Source of the DNA: Verticillium longisporum
Lineage: Eukaryota > Ascomycota > Sordariomycetes > Glomerellales > Plectosphaerellaceae
Length of the DNA stretch: 64,000 nucleotides
Direction of reading: 5' to 3'
Assembly: GCA_019188255.1 (NCBI GenBank)
Contig: JAETXT010000002.1
Coordinates: forward strand, 6,076,001-6,140,000
Shown here: positions 22,523 through 33,530 of the stretch, piece after piece
Position numbering within the stretch: the stretch's first letter is position 1
Layout: the number at the start of each line of letters is the position of its first letter
The notes under the pieces: generated by a model
What the model saw: only the letters and a program-made list of their open reading frames with translations
Databases searched by the model: none
Told to the model about the DNA's origin: nothing
Made by a program: the position numbers and the translations under genes

Positions 22523-23904
22523 GTTGGGTGGGTTGCTCTGAGCCGCTTGGGCGACAATGTCACTCGATGAAGCAAGGCGTACACCAGCCGGATCTCGATG
22601 TCTCGGACGCCGGATGGACAGCAAGGGACGGGCAGGACGTCAAGCAGGTATGTCACACACACACTCAGCGTGGGATGTATGTGGCCTCACAGCATTGGCC
22701 CCGGATCGCAGCGGTAATGATTGGGTGGTCGTCGGAAGTGCTGCTTCGGGTTGCAGATTCGGTCGGACGGGTCGTCGGGATTGGGCGGACGCTACACCTG
22801 AGGCCGCCCTGAGTGGGGTGCCAGGCCTTCGACTCGACGGCTGAGTAGGTCTCACGGGGCTCGGGCTCGTCTTGATATGGTGAAATGAAGCTGAAGGTTG
22901 AGCATCCCCGAGCCAGGTTGGGGGGTAGCTTGAGATCGTCCGTAGAGCTAAAAGGCTCTGTTGAAAGAACGCGGGAGCACCCGAGGGCCAACGCGAAGGC
23001 ATCTGGTGGAAGTTGGGCTGACATAAGCCCACCGAAATAGCACCTCATGGCGCCTTAAGATCCCCCGGACCCACCCAAGCTGCACCATGACGCTGTATTG
23101 GATTAGACCAAACGCCCCGTGGTGCTCAGTGCGAGTGCAGCGTGTCCATGTCCAGAGCTCGCTCGCCTTGTTCATCGGGAGCGCCCAGTCATAGAAGCCC
23201 GGCAGCTGGAAATGGCCCCTGACTTCCGCCCCCCTTGTTGGCCCCCTTGTGTTGTCCTCCTGACACCAACGCCTCCTGCTCTGTCTTCTGAAACATCTGC
23301 TCCGGGGGCGCCTTCCTTGGGTACCGATACCTAAAATGGTGGCATTCATTACCTACCAGGATGTACCTAGGAAGGGTAGTGCGTACCTAGACGAGAAGGT
23401 GCAAAGGGGTACGCAAGGCAGGACGCACTCGGCGCGAGGAGCAATGGCGCGGCTGACCGCAGATGGCTTTTAATGCGTTGCTTGCCCCCCCTCCATTCGC
23501 AAGATCACCCCTCAGTCATTCATTTCTCTTGTTTTTTCAGATCTGTTTCTATCTGACATGATTACCCACGAGATAGGTTCCCGGCTGCTGTCATGAAGCG
23601 CTGATTCATCCTTCTTCGACTTTTGTCGCCTATCTGTATTATCACTCGAATTTCGCTTCATCACATCAACTCACCTTCGCCTGGCCCTGCTTCTACCTTT
23701 GTATTCAATCTGTACTCTGCCCTCCCTTTGTCTCCTCAATAGATACTTCGTTGAGGACTACCCACATGATCCGTATCGAGTCCTTGCACCATCAACGTAA
23801 CTGAAAGCAGCCCGCGTCGAGGTGCACTCTCGAGAAGTGCCGCTTCGATCCATCCATTAAGTAATGCACAAACCCTTCAACTCATGCCCGTACACTGAGT
23901 CGAG
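22523..23904. other. Intergenic region with long uORF-bearing leader
   Basis: Divergent region between gatB and the DUF6594 gene. Sequence from about 23500 is pyrimidine-rich and probably the leader of the downstream gene. It carries five upstream ATGs: 23558-23596, 23593-23604, 23766-23804, 23884-23898, and 23864-23992, which overlaps the main start out of frame. A TACCTAGG-like cluster lies at about 23325-23395. Confidence 0.6.
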
Positions 23905-25869
23905 ATGTCACCCCAATACCGGCAGCCATCTGTGGCAGCCTGCCCCGAGACGGCCAATCTCAGCAGTCAAGAACAACCTGACCACATGTTGAACCAGTCC
24001 GCTGGTGTCATTGAACACCCTCCGTCCTCGGCGTCCACCGGTGACACCCAGGCTCAAGATCCAGTCGCTGAACTCCAGACGTCGAATGCCACACTCATGG
24101 CTCAGGCGCCACGACGTCGGTCACGGACCGCCCCAGTATGCAGGACAGCCTCTGTTCCGGCGGCCGGAGTCCCCGCTTCCTCTCGTGTCAGATCCCCGGA
24201 CCATTCGCTCTCTTCGTCCATGTCAGCATCAAATAAGCCTTCTCAAGACGCCAAACTACACGCTCCAGCTCCAAGACCCCCTTCTCCTTCCACGTCTACT
24301 CTTACAGCCTCCACAGCCAAGACGAGCGGCTCCGGGAGCTCCAGTGGCAGCGCCTCTACCGTCACCCAAATACCGGCGAGCAATCGCCGCAACAGTGACA
24401 GAGACCGAGATACGTACAAGCAGAAGATCCGTCCTCGCGACAAGCAAACTAGTCATTCCCCCGAAATCCATCAGCGGCCCGATGTCATGAGCTTCCTCCA
24501 GCCTGGCTCACCACCTGGTACAAGGCAGCCAGTCCAACGAACACGGGGAGACATGTCTTCGTGGCAGTTGGCGGATTTACCAAGTCGTACTTCCCCAACC
24601 AGGAGCACCACTTCATCTGGTGCGCCAAGCATCCATAGCGACGTTTTCTCAGAGCCAGGCCGTGGCCATGAGACGGACGGGACCCTCAGCAGCCCGGACC
24701 GCAGCGTCAACGAGGATTGGTCCAAGCCTATGATGCTGCCAGCGGGCGGGACTTCAACAGCCTCAAGTTATCATCAACGCCATCAGCATCCGTCCATGTG
24801 GGATGCCGGCCCAATGATGCCCCCGGCACATTCTAACCAGGTCCACGATGGCCCTCCCAACGGCATGCAGTCACAACCACAGTATCTACCTTCTTCATTC
24901 GATTTCATGCAGCACGGGCGACCTGAGCACATGCCCATGAGTGGCTACGAGCTATTAGCCACGAACCTGTCGTCAAATAGCATGGGTGGGCCTGTGATCA
25001 AGCCTATGTATCGACGGTTCGAGTTTTTGAACCATAGGCTCTTGCTGCACTTGCAGGATGAGCTTGCTGAGCTCGAGGAGCAACTACGCCATTTGGATGC
25101 TGCCGATACACAATCTCGCCAATATCATCAGGGCGTCCTCCCAGCATCAAGGCGCCAGGAATCTACCTCGTCAAAAGATCTTCACTGGTGGAAGACGGAC
25201 CTCCTCGGCAAGATTGGGTTCAAACTCGAACTTTATAGTAGGTCAATCGCCAAGTTTATTCATTGGCGGTATCTAACCGGAACAGATAAGACCCTCGTCT
25301 CGTTCAAGGAATCCCAAAACCTCAGCGCTCCTGCCCCTGCGGACATCGACCGATATCGCGACTACCTCAACAATCGCCAACCTGTAGTTGAACCGGAAGC
25401 CAGGTTTCTCGACCCGGAAGATGACCTCGTGTCGCTCGCCAGGCCTCATAGTACTTATCAGGCGCCCGAGTTCTCGTCGGATGACCTCCAAACTCCTATG
25501 CCCCGGACTATGGTCTTCCCGCCGACGCCAAACAGTCCGTTGTCTGACCTGGGCAGTTATCGTTCCACCAAAGTCGCTTATGCTCATGATGGAAGTCATC
25601 GAACCCCAGCTTCCTCAATGCCGCAGATTCTTATCGCTATATCTGCCGCGTTCCTGCTGCCTATTTTATGTTTTATTGTGATACCGGGCTACATCGGACG
25701 CATGGCTGTCGTCATGATTGTTGCTGGCGGCCTGTTGGCCGCTCTTCTACAGGCCGGTGTCCTGCGAATGGGGGCCAACGGGCTTGTTGGATTAGGTGGC
25801 ACTCAGGATTGTATCCTATGCATAGGCGTCTATGGAGCCGTCATGGCTGTTGTTGCTGGGGTTCTCTGA
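23905..25869 (+). CDS. DUF6594-domain membrane protein
   Basis: Two exons, 23905-25237 and 25286-25869. The 48-base intron (GTAGGT donor, TCTAAC branch site, ACAG acceptor) is a multiple of three without a stop, so the unspliced frame is also open; splicing gives ELYNKTLVSF, which fits the family better. The product has about 638 residues. Residues 1 to about 345 are Ser/Pro-rich and disordered. The domain then begins GYELLATNL and contains IKPMYRRFEFLNHRLLLHLQ and DELAELEEQLRHLD, typical of the fungal DUF6594 family, and DIDRYRDYLN. Three hydrophobic segments end the protein (ILIAISAAFLLPILCFIVIP; AVVMIVAGGLLAALLQAGVL; CIGVYGAVMAVVAGVL). The molecular function of the family is unknown. Confidence 0.85.
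   Translation: MSPQYRQPSVAACPETANLSSQEQPDHMLNQSAGVIEHPPSSASTGDTQAQDPVAELQTSNATLMAQAPRRRSRTAPVCRTASVPAAGVPASSRVRSPDHSLSSSMSASNKPSQDAKLHAPAPRPPSPSTSTLTASTAKTSGSGSSSGSASTVTQIPASNRRNSDRDRDTYKQKIRPRDKQTSHSPEIHQRPDVMSFLQPGSPPGTRQPVQRTRGDMSSWQLADLPSRTSPTRSTTSSGAPSIHSDVFSEPGRGHETDGTLSSPDRSVNEDWSKPMMLPAGGTSTASSYHQRHQHPSMWDAGPMMPPAHSNQVHDGPPNGMQSQPQYLPSSFDFMQHGRPEHMPMSGYELLATNLSSNSMGGPVIKPMYRRFEFLNHRLLLHLQDELAELEEQLRHLDAADTQSRQYHQGVLPASRRQESTSSKDLHWWKTDLLGKIGFKLELYSRSIAKFIHWRYLTGTDKTLVSFKESQNLSAPAPADIDRYRDYLNNRQPVVEPEARFLDPEDDLVSLARPHSTYQAPEFSSDDLQTPMPRTMVFPPTPNSPLSDLGSYRSTKVAYAHDGSHRTPASSMPQILIAISAAFLLPILCFIVIPGYIGRMAVVMIVAGGLLAALLQAGVLRMGANGLVGLGGTQDCILCIGVYGAVMAVVAGVL
25238..25285 (+). other. 48-bp stop-free intron of the DUF6594 gene
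   Basis: The intron has consensus splice sites and a branch site, is divisible by three and has no in-frame stop. If retained it would add 16 residues (SRSIAKFIHWRYLTGT) inside the domain. The spliced junction matches the family pattern, so removal is assumed. Confidence 0.75.
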
Positions 25870-27030
25870 GAGTCATCAGCTATCTAGTCCCGTTTCTTTG
25901 TTCCTTTTGTGTACGATTGACGCAGCAAGCAATCGTCAGCTGGCTGATTCTGAAAGGCTTTTCGTTTCATATTCCTTGGTAGTTCTCGGCTGTCTCGACA
26001 TGGCAAGGGTTCATGGGGATCGGATGCTGGTCGGAGCAATAGGTTGAGATGGTGATACCCCTTTTCTTTGCGCAATGTGTTGTCGCGTTGTGGTGGCAGC
26101 TGGACTTTGCCGAATACCAGGCCCGACTCGGCTATCATCTTCTGGCTTTTTCTTTTGGAGTCAATAGGTAATTTTCAAAACGATGCGAGAAATAACGAGT
26201 ACTTCTCTGGGCTATGGCTTGAAGCTTGGGTTCGAGATCCGTGATGTCGTCTTCGCGTGCCTCAAGCTTTCAGAATAACTTCGTGATCTTAAGAAAGCAA
26301 GCGCAGGATTGCGCGTCTGGCTGACCCTAGCTTGTTCCTGGTCAGAGCTGGCCAGGAACTCCAGCTGACGAAGAGTCTGCGTCATCCAAGGCTTCCTTAG
26401 TTCTTGTTGTGGCGTCAGAAGGCATATATTGAGGAACTGAAACCGTCTTGATTGCTGAAAATCCTGCACGTCAAAGTCGTCGTCCGCAAGGTTGGGAGAA
26501 CTGCACAACAGAAGGAACGACCAAGTCGTTACTTCATCAGATCCTGCTGATGACAGGATCTCAACTAAACTCGCATCTCGTTGGGGCAATAAGCAGATGC
26601 AGTGACGGAGACGTACCTATTCAAAGCCACGTCAAGCCGTATAGAGTTCCCTGTCCCGACACCGTAGCAATCTTTTCAATTAAAGCACCGCCCCGCGCCC
26701 GGGGAGCTCACGTCAAGCCAAGTCAGGGCAACAGAATATCAAGCCTCGGGATCGAACCGCGTCACGAGGCGCACAAAACAAGTCACGCGAGGGCAAATTA
26801 TTTTGGGGAGGCAATTTTGCTCATTTTCTTCCTTTTCCCGTTCAGACAAGCACTTCTCGAAAGAAGAACTATGGGAAAGAACCTATTGTACAAGTGTCAA
26901 GATGACTAAAAAGCCATCAAGCATCTATGAGCCTTGCCAAGTTCCCAACTCAAGACCGATCCAACCCGTTATTTCCACCCAAGGGATCCACAAGCCATGT
27001 GAAAGCGAGGATGAAGATCTAATCAGTTGA
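25870..27030. other. Intergenic region between convergent genes
   Basis: A/T-richer sequence. The longest frame (26212-26589, minus, 125 codons) has no recognisable domain or neighbouring exon. A T-loop-like sequence near 26751 does not fold as a tRNA. No feature is supported. Confidence 0.4.
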
Positions 27031-27583
27031 TCAGAAAAGGGTCGAGAAGACGAGACCGGCCACGAGGAGGCAACCAAGGGAGATGTGAGTGGCGGAAACG
27101 CCGCTCTGAACGACATCCTCGGTTGGGATGGCGGTGGTCGGAACGACCACGGTCGAGGGGGTCTCCTCAGAAGTGGTGATCACCTCGGTGGAAGTGATGA
27201 CCTCTTCGACGGGAGTGACCTCAGTGATGGGGGTATAGACGATGATCTCCTCGGTGGTGATGGTTGGAAGAGTAATGGTCTCGCAGGAAAGGGTGGTCAG
27301 GATGATCGGAACGCAGACGCTGGAGTACAGAGCTGTAATCATGAGATCATTAGAGATGAAGATTGAGAAGATGGGAGACGAGGGTAACTTACCATCAACG
27401 GCGATGGGGCCAGTGGCAACCTGAGTTCCGCCACCAATGGTGGTGAGTTCAAGACCATGGAAGTCTTGGAGGTATTAGAGACTGGCAAGTTGAGGTCGAG
27501 TATAGAGACTTACTGATCTTATCCTCATAAGCCATCGAGGCAATGGAGGTGGCAAAGACGGTCATCTTGATGATGGAAGACAT
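27031..27583 (-). CDS. Small Thr-rich GPI-anchored surface protein
   Basis: Exons on the minus strand are 27583-27514, 27464-27393 and 27332-27031 with phase-1 introns (49 and 60 bases), giving 147 residues. The N-terminus MSSIIKMTVFATSIASMAYE can act as a short signal peptide cut after SMA. A Gly-rich stretch (ELTTIGGGTQVATGPIAVD) follows, then VCVPIILTTLSCETITLPT. The core is rich in Thr/Ile/Glu (ITEVTPVEEVITSTEVITT). The C-terminal VVQSGVSATHISLGCLL onward is a GPI signal. A leader intron (GTAAGT...CAG) is likely between about 27647 and 27695, and a TATAAAGG box lies at 27821-27828. The protein is probably a heavily O-glycosylated wall protein; the family is not recognised. Confidence 0.75.
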
Positions 27584-30114
27584 CTTTGATGGTTGAGGGT
27601 GCTGGATGGAGGAAGAGGTCAGGATCAAACAAGGGGAGACCAACCTGATGAATAAAGAAAGGATGTATTGTGAAGAAGACTTGATGACTTACTTTGAAGT
27701 GAGGTTTGTTGATGGTCTGGAAAAAAGAAGGCTTTGTTGAAAGCGAGCTTGAGGCTTGGGGAACGTTGCGTGTGATGGAGGAAAGGAAGAAGATCGAGAG
27801 AAGAGGCAGAAAGAGGGTGCCCTTTATAGTTTTCTCACGTTGGCCGCTCACAGCGCAATCAACCGTAGCCTAAACTTGCATTCACACTGTTCTGCCACCA
27901 AAAACCGCCCTGATTTAGGCTGCGACGCCGAAAGGGGTACAGTGCGGCCCCACGCTCGCACATGAAGCTATCGCGTGAGTGGCCACGATTTTTAAGCAGC
28001 AACAAAGCCCACAGCCAGGCACGCAGTGAATTAATGGCAGTTGCATGTTTGGACTCTCAGAATTTGTAGGGGGATTTGACAAGCAGAGTTTTCAGACTTG
28101 GCCAAGTTCATACCGACAAAGAACCCGTGGAAACCACCAGCTAATGGAGTTGAACATGAGAGAAGGCTAGGAGGTTATCTCCGTTTGATACAACTTTTTG
28201 TACTTCTGGCCCTGGCCTGGGATACGTCAACAAGGGGCGCGTCCCCTGATGCCGTCTGTGAGGACCCAAGCAAGGCCCAAAGGAACTACGGCATTCCGAG
28301 TTCTCCTCATTCAGCCATGGCCAACACCTGAAGAGTTACACTTTTACACCAAACACCACGTCGTATCAACAACATCAAAGTCAGTTTCAGTCATCTCTTC
28401 TCGTTCCGTAAGTTGACCGTACCTTGAAGCTACCATGGGAGTTGGAAGAGCTGCTAGGCTTTTGCCCTACGCTTTGGAGTGTTTCTTGAACTGTCTAACA
28501 CGAGCTGTAGGGTCCCATAGGATTCAAGCTGGATTCAAGCGCCCTTTTCTACTATCAGAGAGTAAATAGATACTGAGACCTCCAACAAAACTCACTTAGA
28601 GTCCGAACATCATTCCGATTGCAAGAAATACTCGCAAGCCGTGACTTGCGGTCCTCTCACGACGGCTCCGTCGACGAAGAGAATTCAACACCAGAGTCAG
28701 AGTGAGGGCAGGGCTTTCGGCCACGACTCCCATGGCGGAATCTAAACTCTCTCCCCTTCATATACGTTGTCAGCCGCTGTCGGACTAGGTCTTGGTGGGC
28801 GTCTTGCTACGCTTCTCCAGACAACGGAGCATGGTAGCATCTTCGTTCAATATTACTGTTCCTATGGGGGGTTCTCTCGTCAGATGGACCTCCTCTGTGC
28901 TGGGATACCTAAATCATTATTATTGTCGTGACAGAGCAGCCTCAAGTTCTGACTACCATCGCATGCCATGATGTGCTTGTATTGTGTCATGTGTCTTGGT
29001 CGTGCTAGAAGCTCTTGATACTGGAGCAGCTTCGAGGGAGCCCGCCGTCATTACTTTCGATGGTAAGTAAAGGGGTTTTCATGGTCAACATCGACAACTT
29101 CTCTGGAAGGCGAATCTCTCCATTCTTCGAAACCTGACCACTGACCTGACGTATCCACAAGGAGTCTCCAAGCCAGGGCTCATCTGCATGTTCGCTGCTC
29201 TGTCAGGTCTTATCGGCACACTTCCGAATAGAATCCAAATATTCTGCGCCCTGACGCCGGCCTAGCCGCGGGATTAACCATTAGCTCGGCATGAGGACAT
29301 TGCGGCGATGACGAGCTTCTGAGGCGGCATCTTGGTGCCAATTGTAAGGCTTGGTCTGATGAGATGCCAACTGCATATTCTCCAGCCCTCCCGATCTAAG
29401 ACATGAGGATCTGATCTATGTTCACCTGCTGGCCACACACATGCAGGCATCGTCGGCTGCATGGCCGAAGGCGTGTGGTCGCAGTCGTGTGGTCACAGCC
29501 ACGTGGTTGACACGAGGAGTTTGGTGGTTGAAGGCGAGCTCATCTGTAGACAAATGGGCACCGAACATTCCGGGCAGACAATTATGCTCCTCTCGTTGAT
29601 CGTCAAAGAGCAGTTCATCAAGGATCCTCGGCCTGGAGGGGTCAATTGCACCATGTGGGACGAAGCTGCAGGGTCCCAAGAAGATATAACCGTTGGCCGA
29701 ATGACAGGTGCATCTCTAATCAATTGCACCTTCTCGGCTTGCAATGACAGAAGCCCAATTACGGGTCAATCGCCCTGGATGAGCTTAGTCCGGCACTTGC
29801 CTACAGCACGCGAGCATGATGAACTCCCGCTACTCGGTCATTCGGCTTGGACTACACCGACGCAACGACGATCCCCTGGTTACTGCAGCTTCACTCTCTG
29901 TACAATGTCGCCCTCGGGATTCGCTCCGGCGGATGTGCGATGCTTTCGTCCGGGGAAGGTATAATAAAGACTGGAGGGGGCACGCACATCATCTTGGCAA
30001 GAGCTGCTTCCCAACCGCCCCTGCTCGTCACCATCAGTCCCTCGAAGGTCGCTCCTGCTTCACGATTGCCACTCGACTGCCTCTGCCCGCCCACACCCGC
30101 GTCGACACGTCACG
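27584..30114. other. Long intergenic region, 2.5 kb
   Basis: This holds the promoters of two divergent secreted-protein genes. The middle part (about 28000-29300) is A/T-richer and without meaningful frames. A 167-codon plus-strand frame at 29461-29964 shows no domain, signal peptide or codon bias like its neighbours, so I do not call it. Confidence 0.4.
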
Positions 30115-30811
30115 ATGAAGGCATCTTTCCTCTGGGCTCTGGCCCTCATTGCGCCGACTATGGCCGCTGAGAAGCTCCTCTACAGCAACCCGCTCAATTC
30201 GACGGCGGACGTGGCAACCTGGGTGGCCGAAGGTCCCGTCAACGCGACGGCCGTCGACGGCGTGCTCGAGCTCTCGGGCGGCGGCACCATTGACCAGCAC
30301 TTCGTCTTCTGGGCGCCCGAGGTCTTCCCCGATCGCATCCGCATCACCTGGGAGTTCTCGCCCCGCAACGAGCCCGGCCTCGCCATCTTCTTCTTCGGCG
30401 CCGCCTCGGTCGCCGGCGGCAGCATCTTCGACAAGAGCCTCAAGCCCCGCAACGGCCAGTACCCGCAGTACCACTCGAGCGACATTCGCACGCTGCACGC
30501 GTCCTACTTCCGCCGCCGCTGGCCCAAGGAGCGCGCCTTCCACGTCGCCAACCTGCGCAAGTCGCCCGGCTTCAACCTCGTCGCCCAGGGCGCCGACCCC
30601 ATCCCCCGTCGTCGACGCCGCCGGCGCCTTTTACCGCGTCACCGTCATCAAGGACAAGCGCGATGTGCAGTTCCTCGTCAACGACCTGCCCCTCTTCTCC
30701 TTCCGCGACGACAAGTCGACCGGGCCCGTCGTTCGTGACGGCCGCATTGGCTTCCGCCAGATGTCGCCGTTGGTGGCCCGCTACAGGAACCTCCAGGTGT
30801 GGAAGCTTTAG
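30115..30811 (+). CDS. Secreted DUF1961 (YesU-like) protein (frame break in sequence)
   Basis: An intronless gene for about 231 residues if repaired. The signal peptide MKASFLWALALIAPTMAA is followed by a lectin-like jelly-roll sequence. Family signatures are IRITWEFSPRNEPGLAIFFF, DKSLKPRNGQYPQYHSSDI, LHASYFRRRWPKERAFH, NLRKSPGFNLVAQGADPIP, then in the next frame AGAFYRVTVIKDKRDVQF and IGFRQMSPLVARYRNLQV. DUF1961 includes Bacillus YesU, encoded in a rhamnogalacturonan utilisation cluster, so a role in plant cell-wall polysaccharide binding or breakdown is plausible but not shown. The frame breaks at the C run 30603-30607, where four C instead of five would join DPIP to VVDAAG. Both halves fit the family closely, so a one-base sequence error is likelier than decay. 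Confidence 0.8.
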
Positions 30812-31476
30812 ATGGGTTGGTAGCATGAGGAATCGTATCAAACAGGTTGCGTGGCGTCCCAGCCTGGACGCTGCTGCTTTGCAAAGGCGTAGTCAAGCAA
30901 AAGCAAAAGCATCCGCATGGGAGGCGACGCGGCCAATATACAACGGTATCAAGCTGCAGCATGAATCACCCTATGCCCATCTCCGTGAAATGCCACCCCT
31001 GCGCGGGCATTGTTCGCTTTTCTCCAACATGACTTTGATTTCCAGCCCCTCGAAATCATGGACACGTTCAAAGCGCGCCGGCTCTCCGAAAGCGACTGCG
31101 TAACGTTACCATGCCGCGCTCGAATCGGGCGATGAGGCGGACGAACCATTGGGGGCGATTATTGGCGCCCAAGCCCCCAGTGAGCACAGTAAGCACAGTC
31201 ACAGCCCCCAATCGATGTACCAACGTCCAATGCTTTTTACATCAAGTTCCAACCTTGCCATCGACGTCACTAGACAAGTGTCGAAATCAATTGAATTGCG
31301 ATTGGCCCATAACCGGGACGCAGCGTGATCTGAGAATGTTCGGTGCGGGATGGGTCTTTACCAGTCAGCGCATCACGTCAGTTGTGGTCAGCTTTTGCCG
31401 CAACCCTTCGACCTGCACCCCAACATCACCACCAGCATCGTAGTCAACATGAACTCCAGACAACCATCTTCTCAGC
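30812..31476. other. Intergenic region before 5S rRNA
   Basis: The 3' flank of the DUF1961 gene. No gene is seen. Confidence 0.4.
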
Positions 31477-31595
31477 ACATACGACCATACCTACTGGAAA
31501 GCTCGGGATCCCGTCCGCTCTCCCATCGATAAACCAGTGAGGGCCAGACCAGTAGTCGGGTGGGTGACCACTGGCGAATCCCTGGTGTTGTATGT
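31477..31595 (+). rRNA. 5S ribosomal RNA
   Basis: The 119-base sequence starts acatacgaccatac and ends gttgtatgt; these ends pair to form the terminal helix I. Within it lie cgggatcccgtccgctctcc (loop A/helix III region) and gggtgggtgaccac followed by gcgaatccc (helix IV/V), which match Neurospora-type ascomycete 5S rRNA as I know it. Transcription by Pol III from internal A and C boxes is expected, and the T-rich tract directly after 31595 is the terminator. A single dispersed copy among protein genes is usual in filamentous ascomycetes, where 5S genes are not in the rDNA repeat. Confidence 0.95.
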
Positions 31596-31603
31596 TTTAT
31601 TTT
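31595..31603 (+). terminator. Pol III T-tract terminator of the 5S gene
   Basis: A ttttatttt tract follows the mature 3' end of the 5S rRNA, as expected for Pol III termination. Confidence 0.7.
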
Positions 31604-33367
31604 GCTCGTCAATGGTTCGAATCTCATGGGGTTGTGGCTTCGTTCGAAGCGAGGTTTGCAAACGGTCTCGGAGAAGTGGAAATGAAATCTATCCATTCAC
31701 AGGTACCTAGTTCACAAAACCTGTAGCTCTTGGGTCGGGCATTAGCCATAAAGCTCACCAATCGCGCGACAACGTAATGGCACCCCCCATCATCCCTCCT
31801 TAAGCCGCCGTAAGACGCACTCGTATCGTGCCAAGGTCGCACGACTGCGCCCAGACAACCCCGGATTCCACCTTGCAGATTGTTCCTTCGGGTGTCACCT
31901 TGCAGAAGCCGCAGATGGGGGCCTCGCTGGGCATTGCGTCAGAGAACCACGAGTCTGGGACATGGCAATGCGCCTCTGGGGAATCGCAGGGTCATCAATC
32001 CTCCGGCAAGGGCAGCGCAGCGCCACGACGACGTGTATTTCCGGTTGAACGAACATGACGACGCAGCCCAGGAAGACGGCATACCGCATAGAAACAGACT
32101 GCATAGCATACTCTCTGGTCCAGCGCTGCATGAATCTTCTTCCTCATGTGGTCGTCGGATCTCACCCCTTGCTCCAGCTCGAAGATTGCACCCACTTTGG
32201 TTCTAGTCCGTCTCGTCTGCTAGAGATGGGCCGACTACTCGTCAATGCCTATCGCTTGTTCGTGTTCGCGGTTAGGCGGTCAGCCCTATTCAACGGCGCG
32301 CCATGGGAAAGGCTTGGCTTTCGTGGGTGGCGGACCGCGAACGAGCGCTAGTCTGATCCTTCGCGTGCCACCCGATGCGACAAGGCACATTGGGAGGCTG
32401 CGAACAGAGAGCGCGCAGCCCCCTATCCTGATGTGTCAGACCTACACAACGTGCCTGGGATGGGCAAATTTGAACCTACGAGATGACCCTGCACCTTTCT
32501 CCCGCGTCGGCAGAAGACAGAATCGAGGGTGGATCGCCTGTCATGGAGCTCGTTTGGGGTCTTGAATTGTCCCCCAGCCACGTTCGGGCCCGAGCAGTCT
32601 TGGGAACCAGGGGTGTGTGACCGCCATCAACATCCATCTTGTGGATTGCATCAAGGGTGACTTGGCGATATGGTATTCCTCCAAGCATTCAGTACAGGCT
32701 TGCTCCCGTCTCGTCCTCTGCTCTTGGCGACGGGCAAATACGGCATCCATTGCCCTCAACGGTCTGGACGCGCAGATTGAAGCGCAACATGACGGCGAAA
32801 AGAGTCATTTCTTCCCTACCTACGACATAGGCGGGCAAGGCGGGCAAGAAAAGTTGATTGCTGTGCAGTCCATTGGCCTTTGCGACCCGCCAGACAACAA
32901 ACACTTGCCGGTCACCCAATATGGACAGTTGATTATTTCGGCTAAAAATAAGAAAACGGTTGTAGTGGAGCATGAGTTTGCAGTGCTGCCGGGAAACGCG
33001 GCCCCGTGATCCTTCATATCCATTCTGGTCGTGGCGAAGGTGCCTTGGCAGGCCCAGTGATCGGCCCATGCATGGCAACCAGTTGCTTCGCCGCAGTCAG
33101 ACAGTGAGGTCCAACTCGATCTTGGGCAAGGGACCATGACCAAGTTTCCGCTGCCACACTGATTGACTCACAGGCCGCTGTCTCTGGGTGGTCTCGCTGC
33201 GCCGCTCGCGAACAGCCTGACTGGGCTGACCTCGGTGTCTCCTGGTGGAACGAGCTTGATCGGCCCCTTGCAGACTCCATCGCGCTAGCAGTCCAAAGAT
33301 GGAGGCCAACGAGCGCGTGAGGCCAAAGCGACCTGAGATGTGCGGCACAGCAGGCAAGGACTTCAGG
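31604..33367. other. Intergenic region after 5S rRNA
   Basis: No gene is supported. The longest frame (32617-33009, plus, 130 codons) has no known domain, signal peptide or splice continuation. Confidence 0.4.
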
Positions 33368-33375
33368 TATATAAG
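33368..33375 (+). promoter_or_regulatory. TATA box of the small secreted Cys protein gene
   Basis: TATATAAG lies 156 bases upstream of the start codon at 33531, followed by a C/A-rich leader without upstream ATG until the CDS. This is a strong TATA context suited to an inducible gene. Confidence 0.65.
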
Positions 33376-33530
33376 TCCAGAGGCGCAAGTATCACTCGAT
33401 CCTCTGTATCACGCAGCAATCTACCTATCAACCCAACGTTTCCATCGCCAGCATCTTCATCTACCCAACAGAACAACCAACTACCACACACATCCTCAGT
33501 CCCAGCACCCCAACATCAACAAAACACACA

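Noticed and set aside
26212..26589. 125-codon minus-strand frame
   Set aside because: No domain and no upstream promoter or exon; it stays an unsupported frame.
26745..26775. Inverted T-loop-like sequence (gggatcgaaccgcg)
   Set aside because: The T stem does not pair properly and no anticodon arm is found at the right distance on the minus strand.
29461..29964. 167-codon plus-strand frame
   Set aside because: No domain, signal peptide, splice extension or codon bias like the neighbours; antisense frames are equally open.
32617..33009. 130-codon plus-strand frame
   Set aside because: No recognisable family and no support from context.
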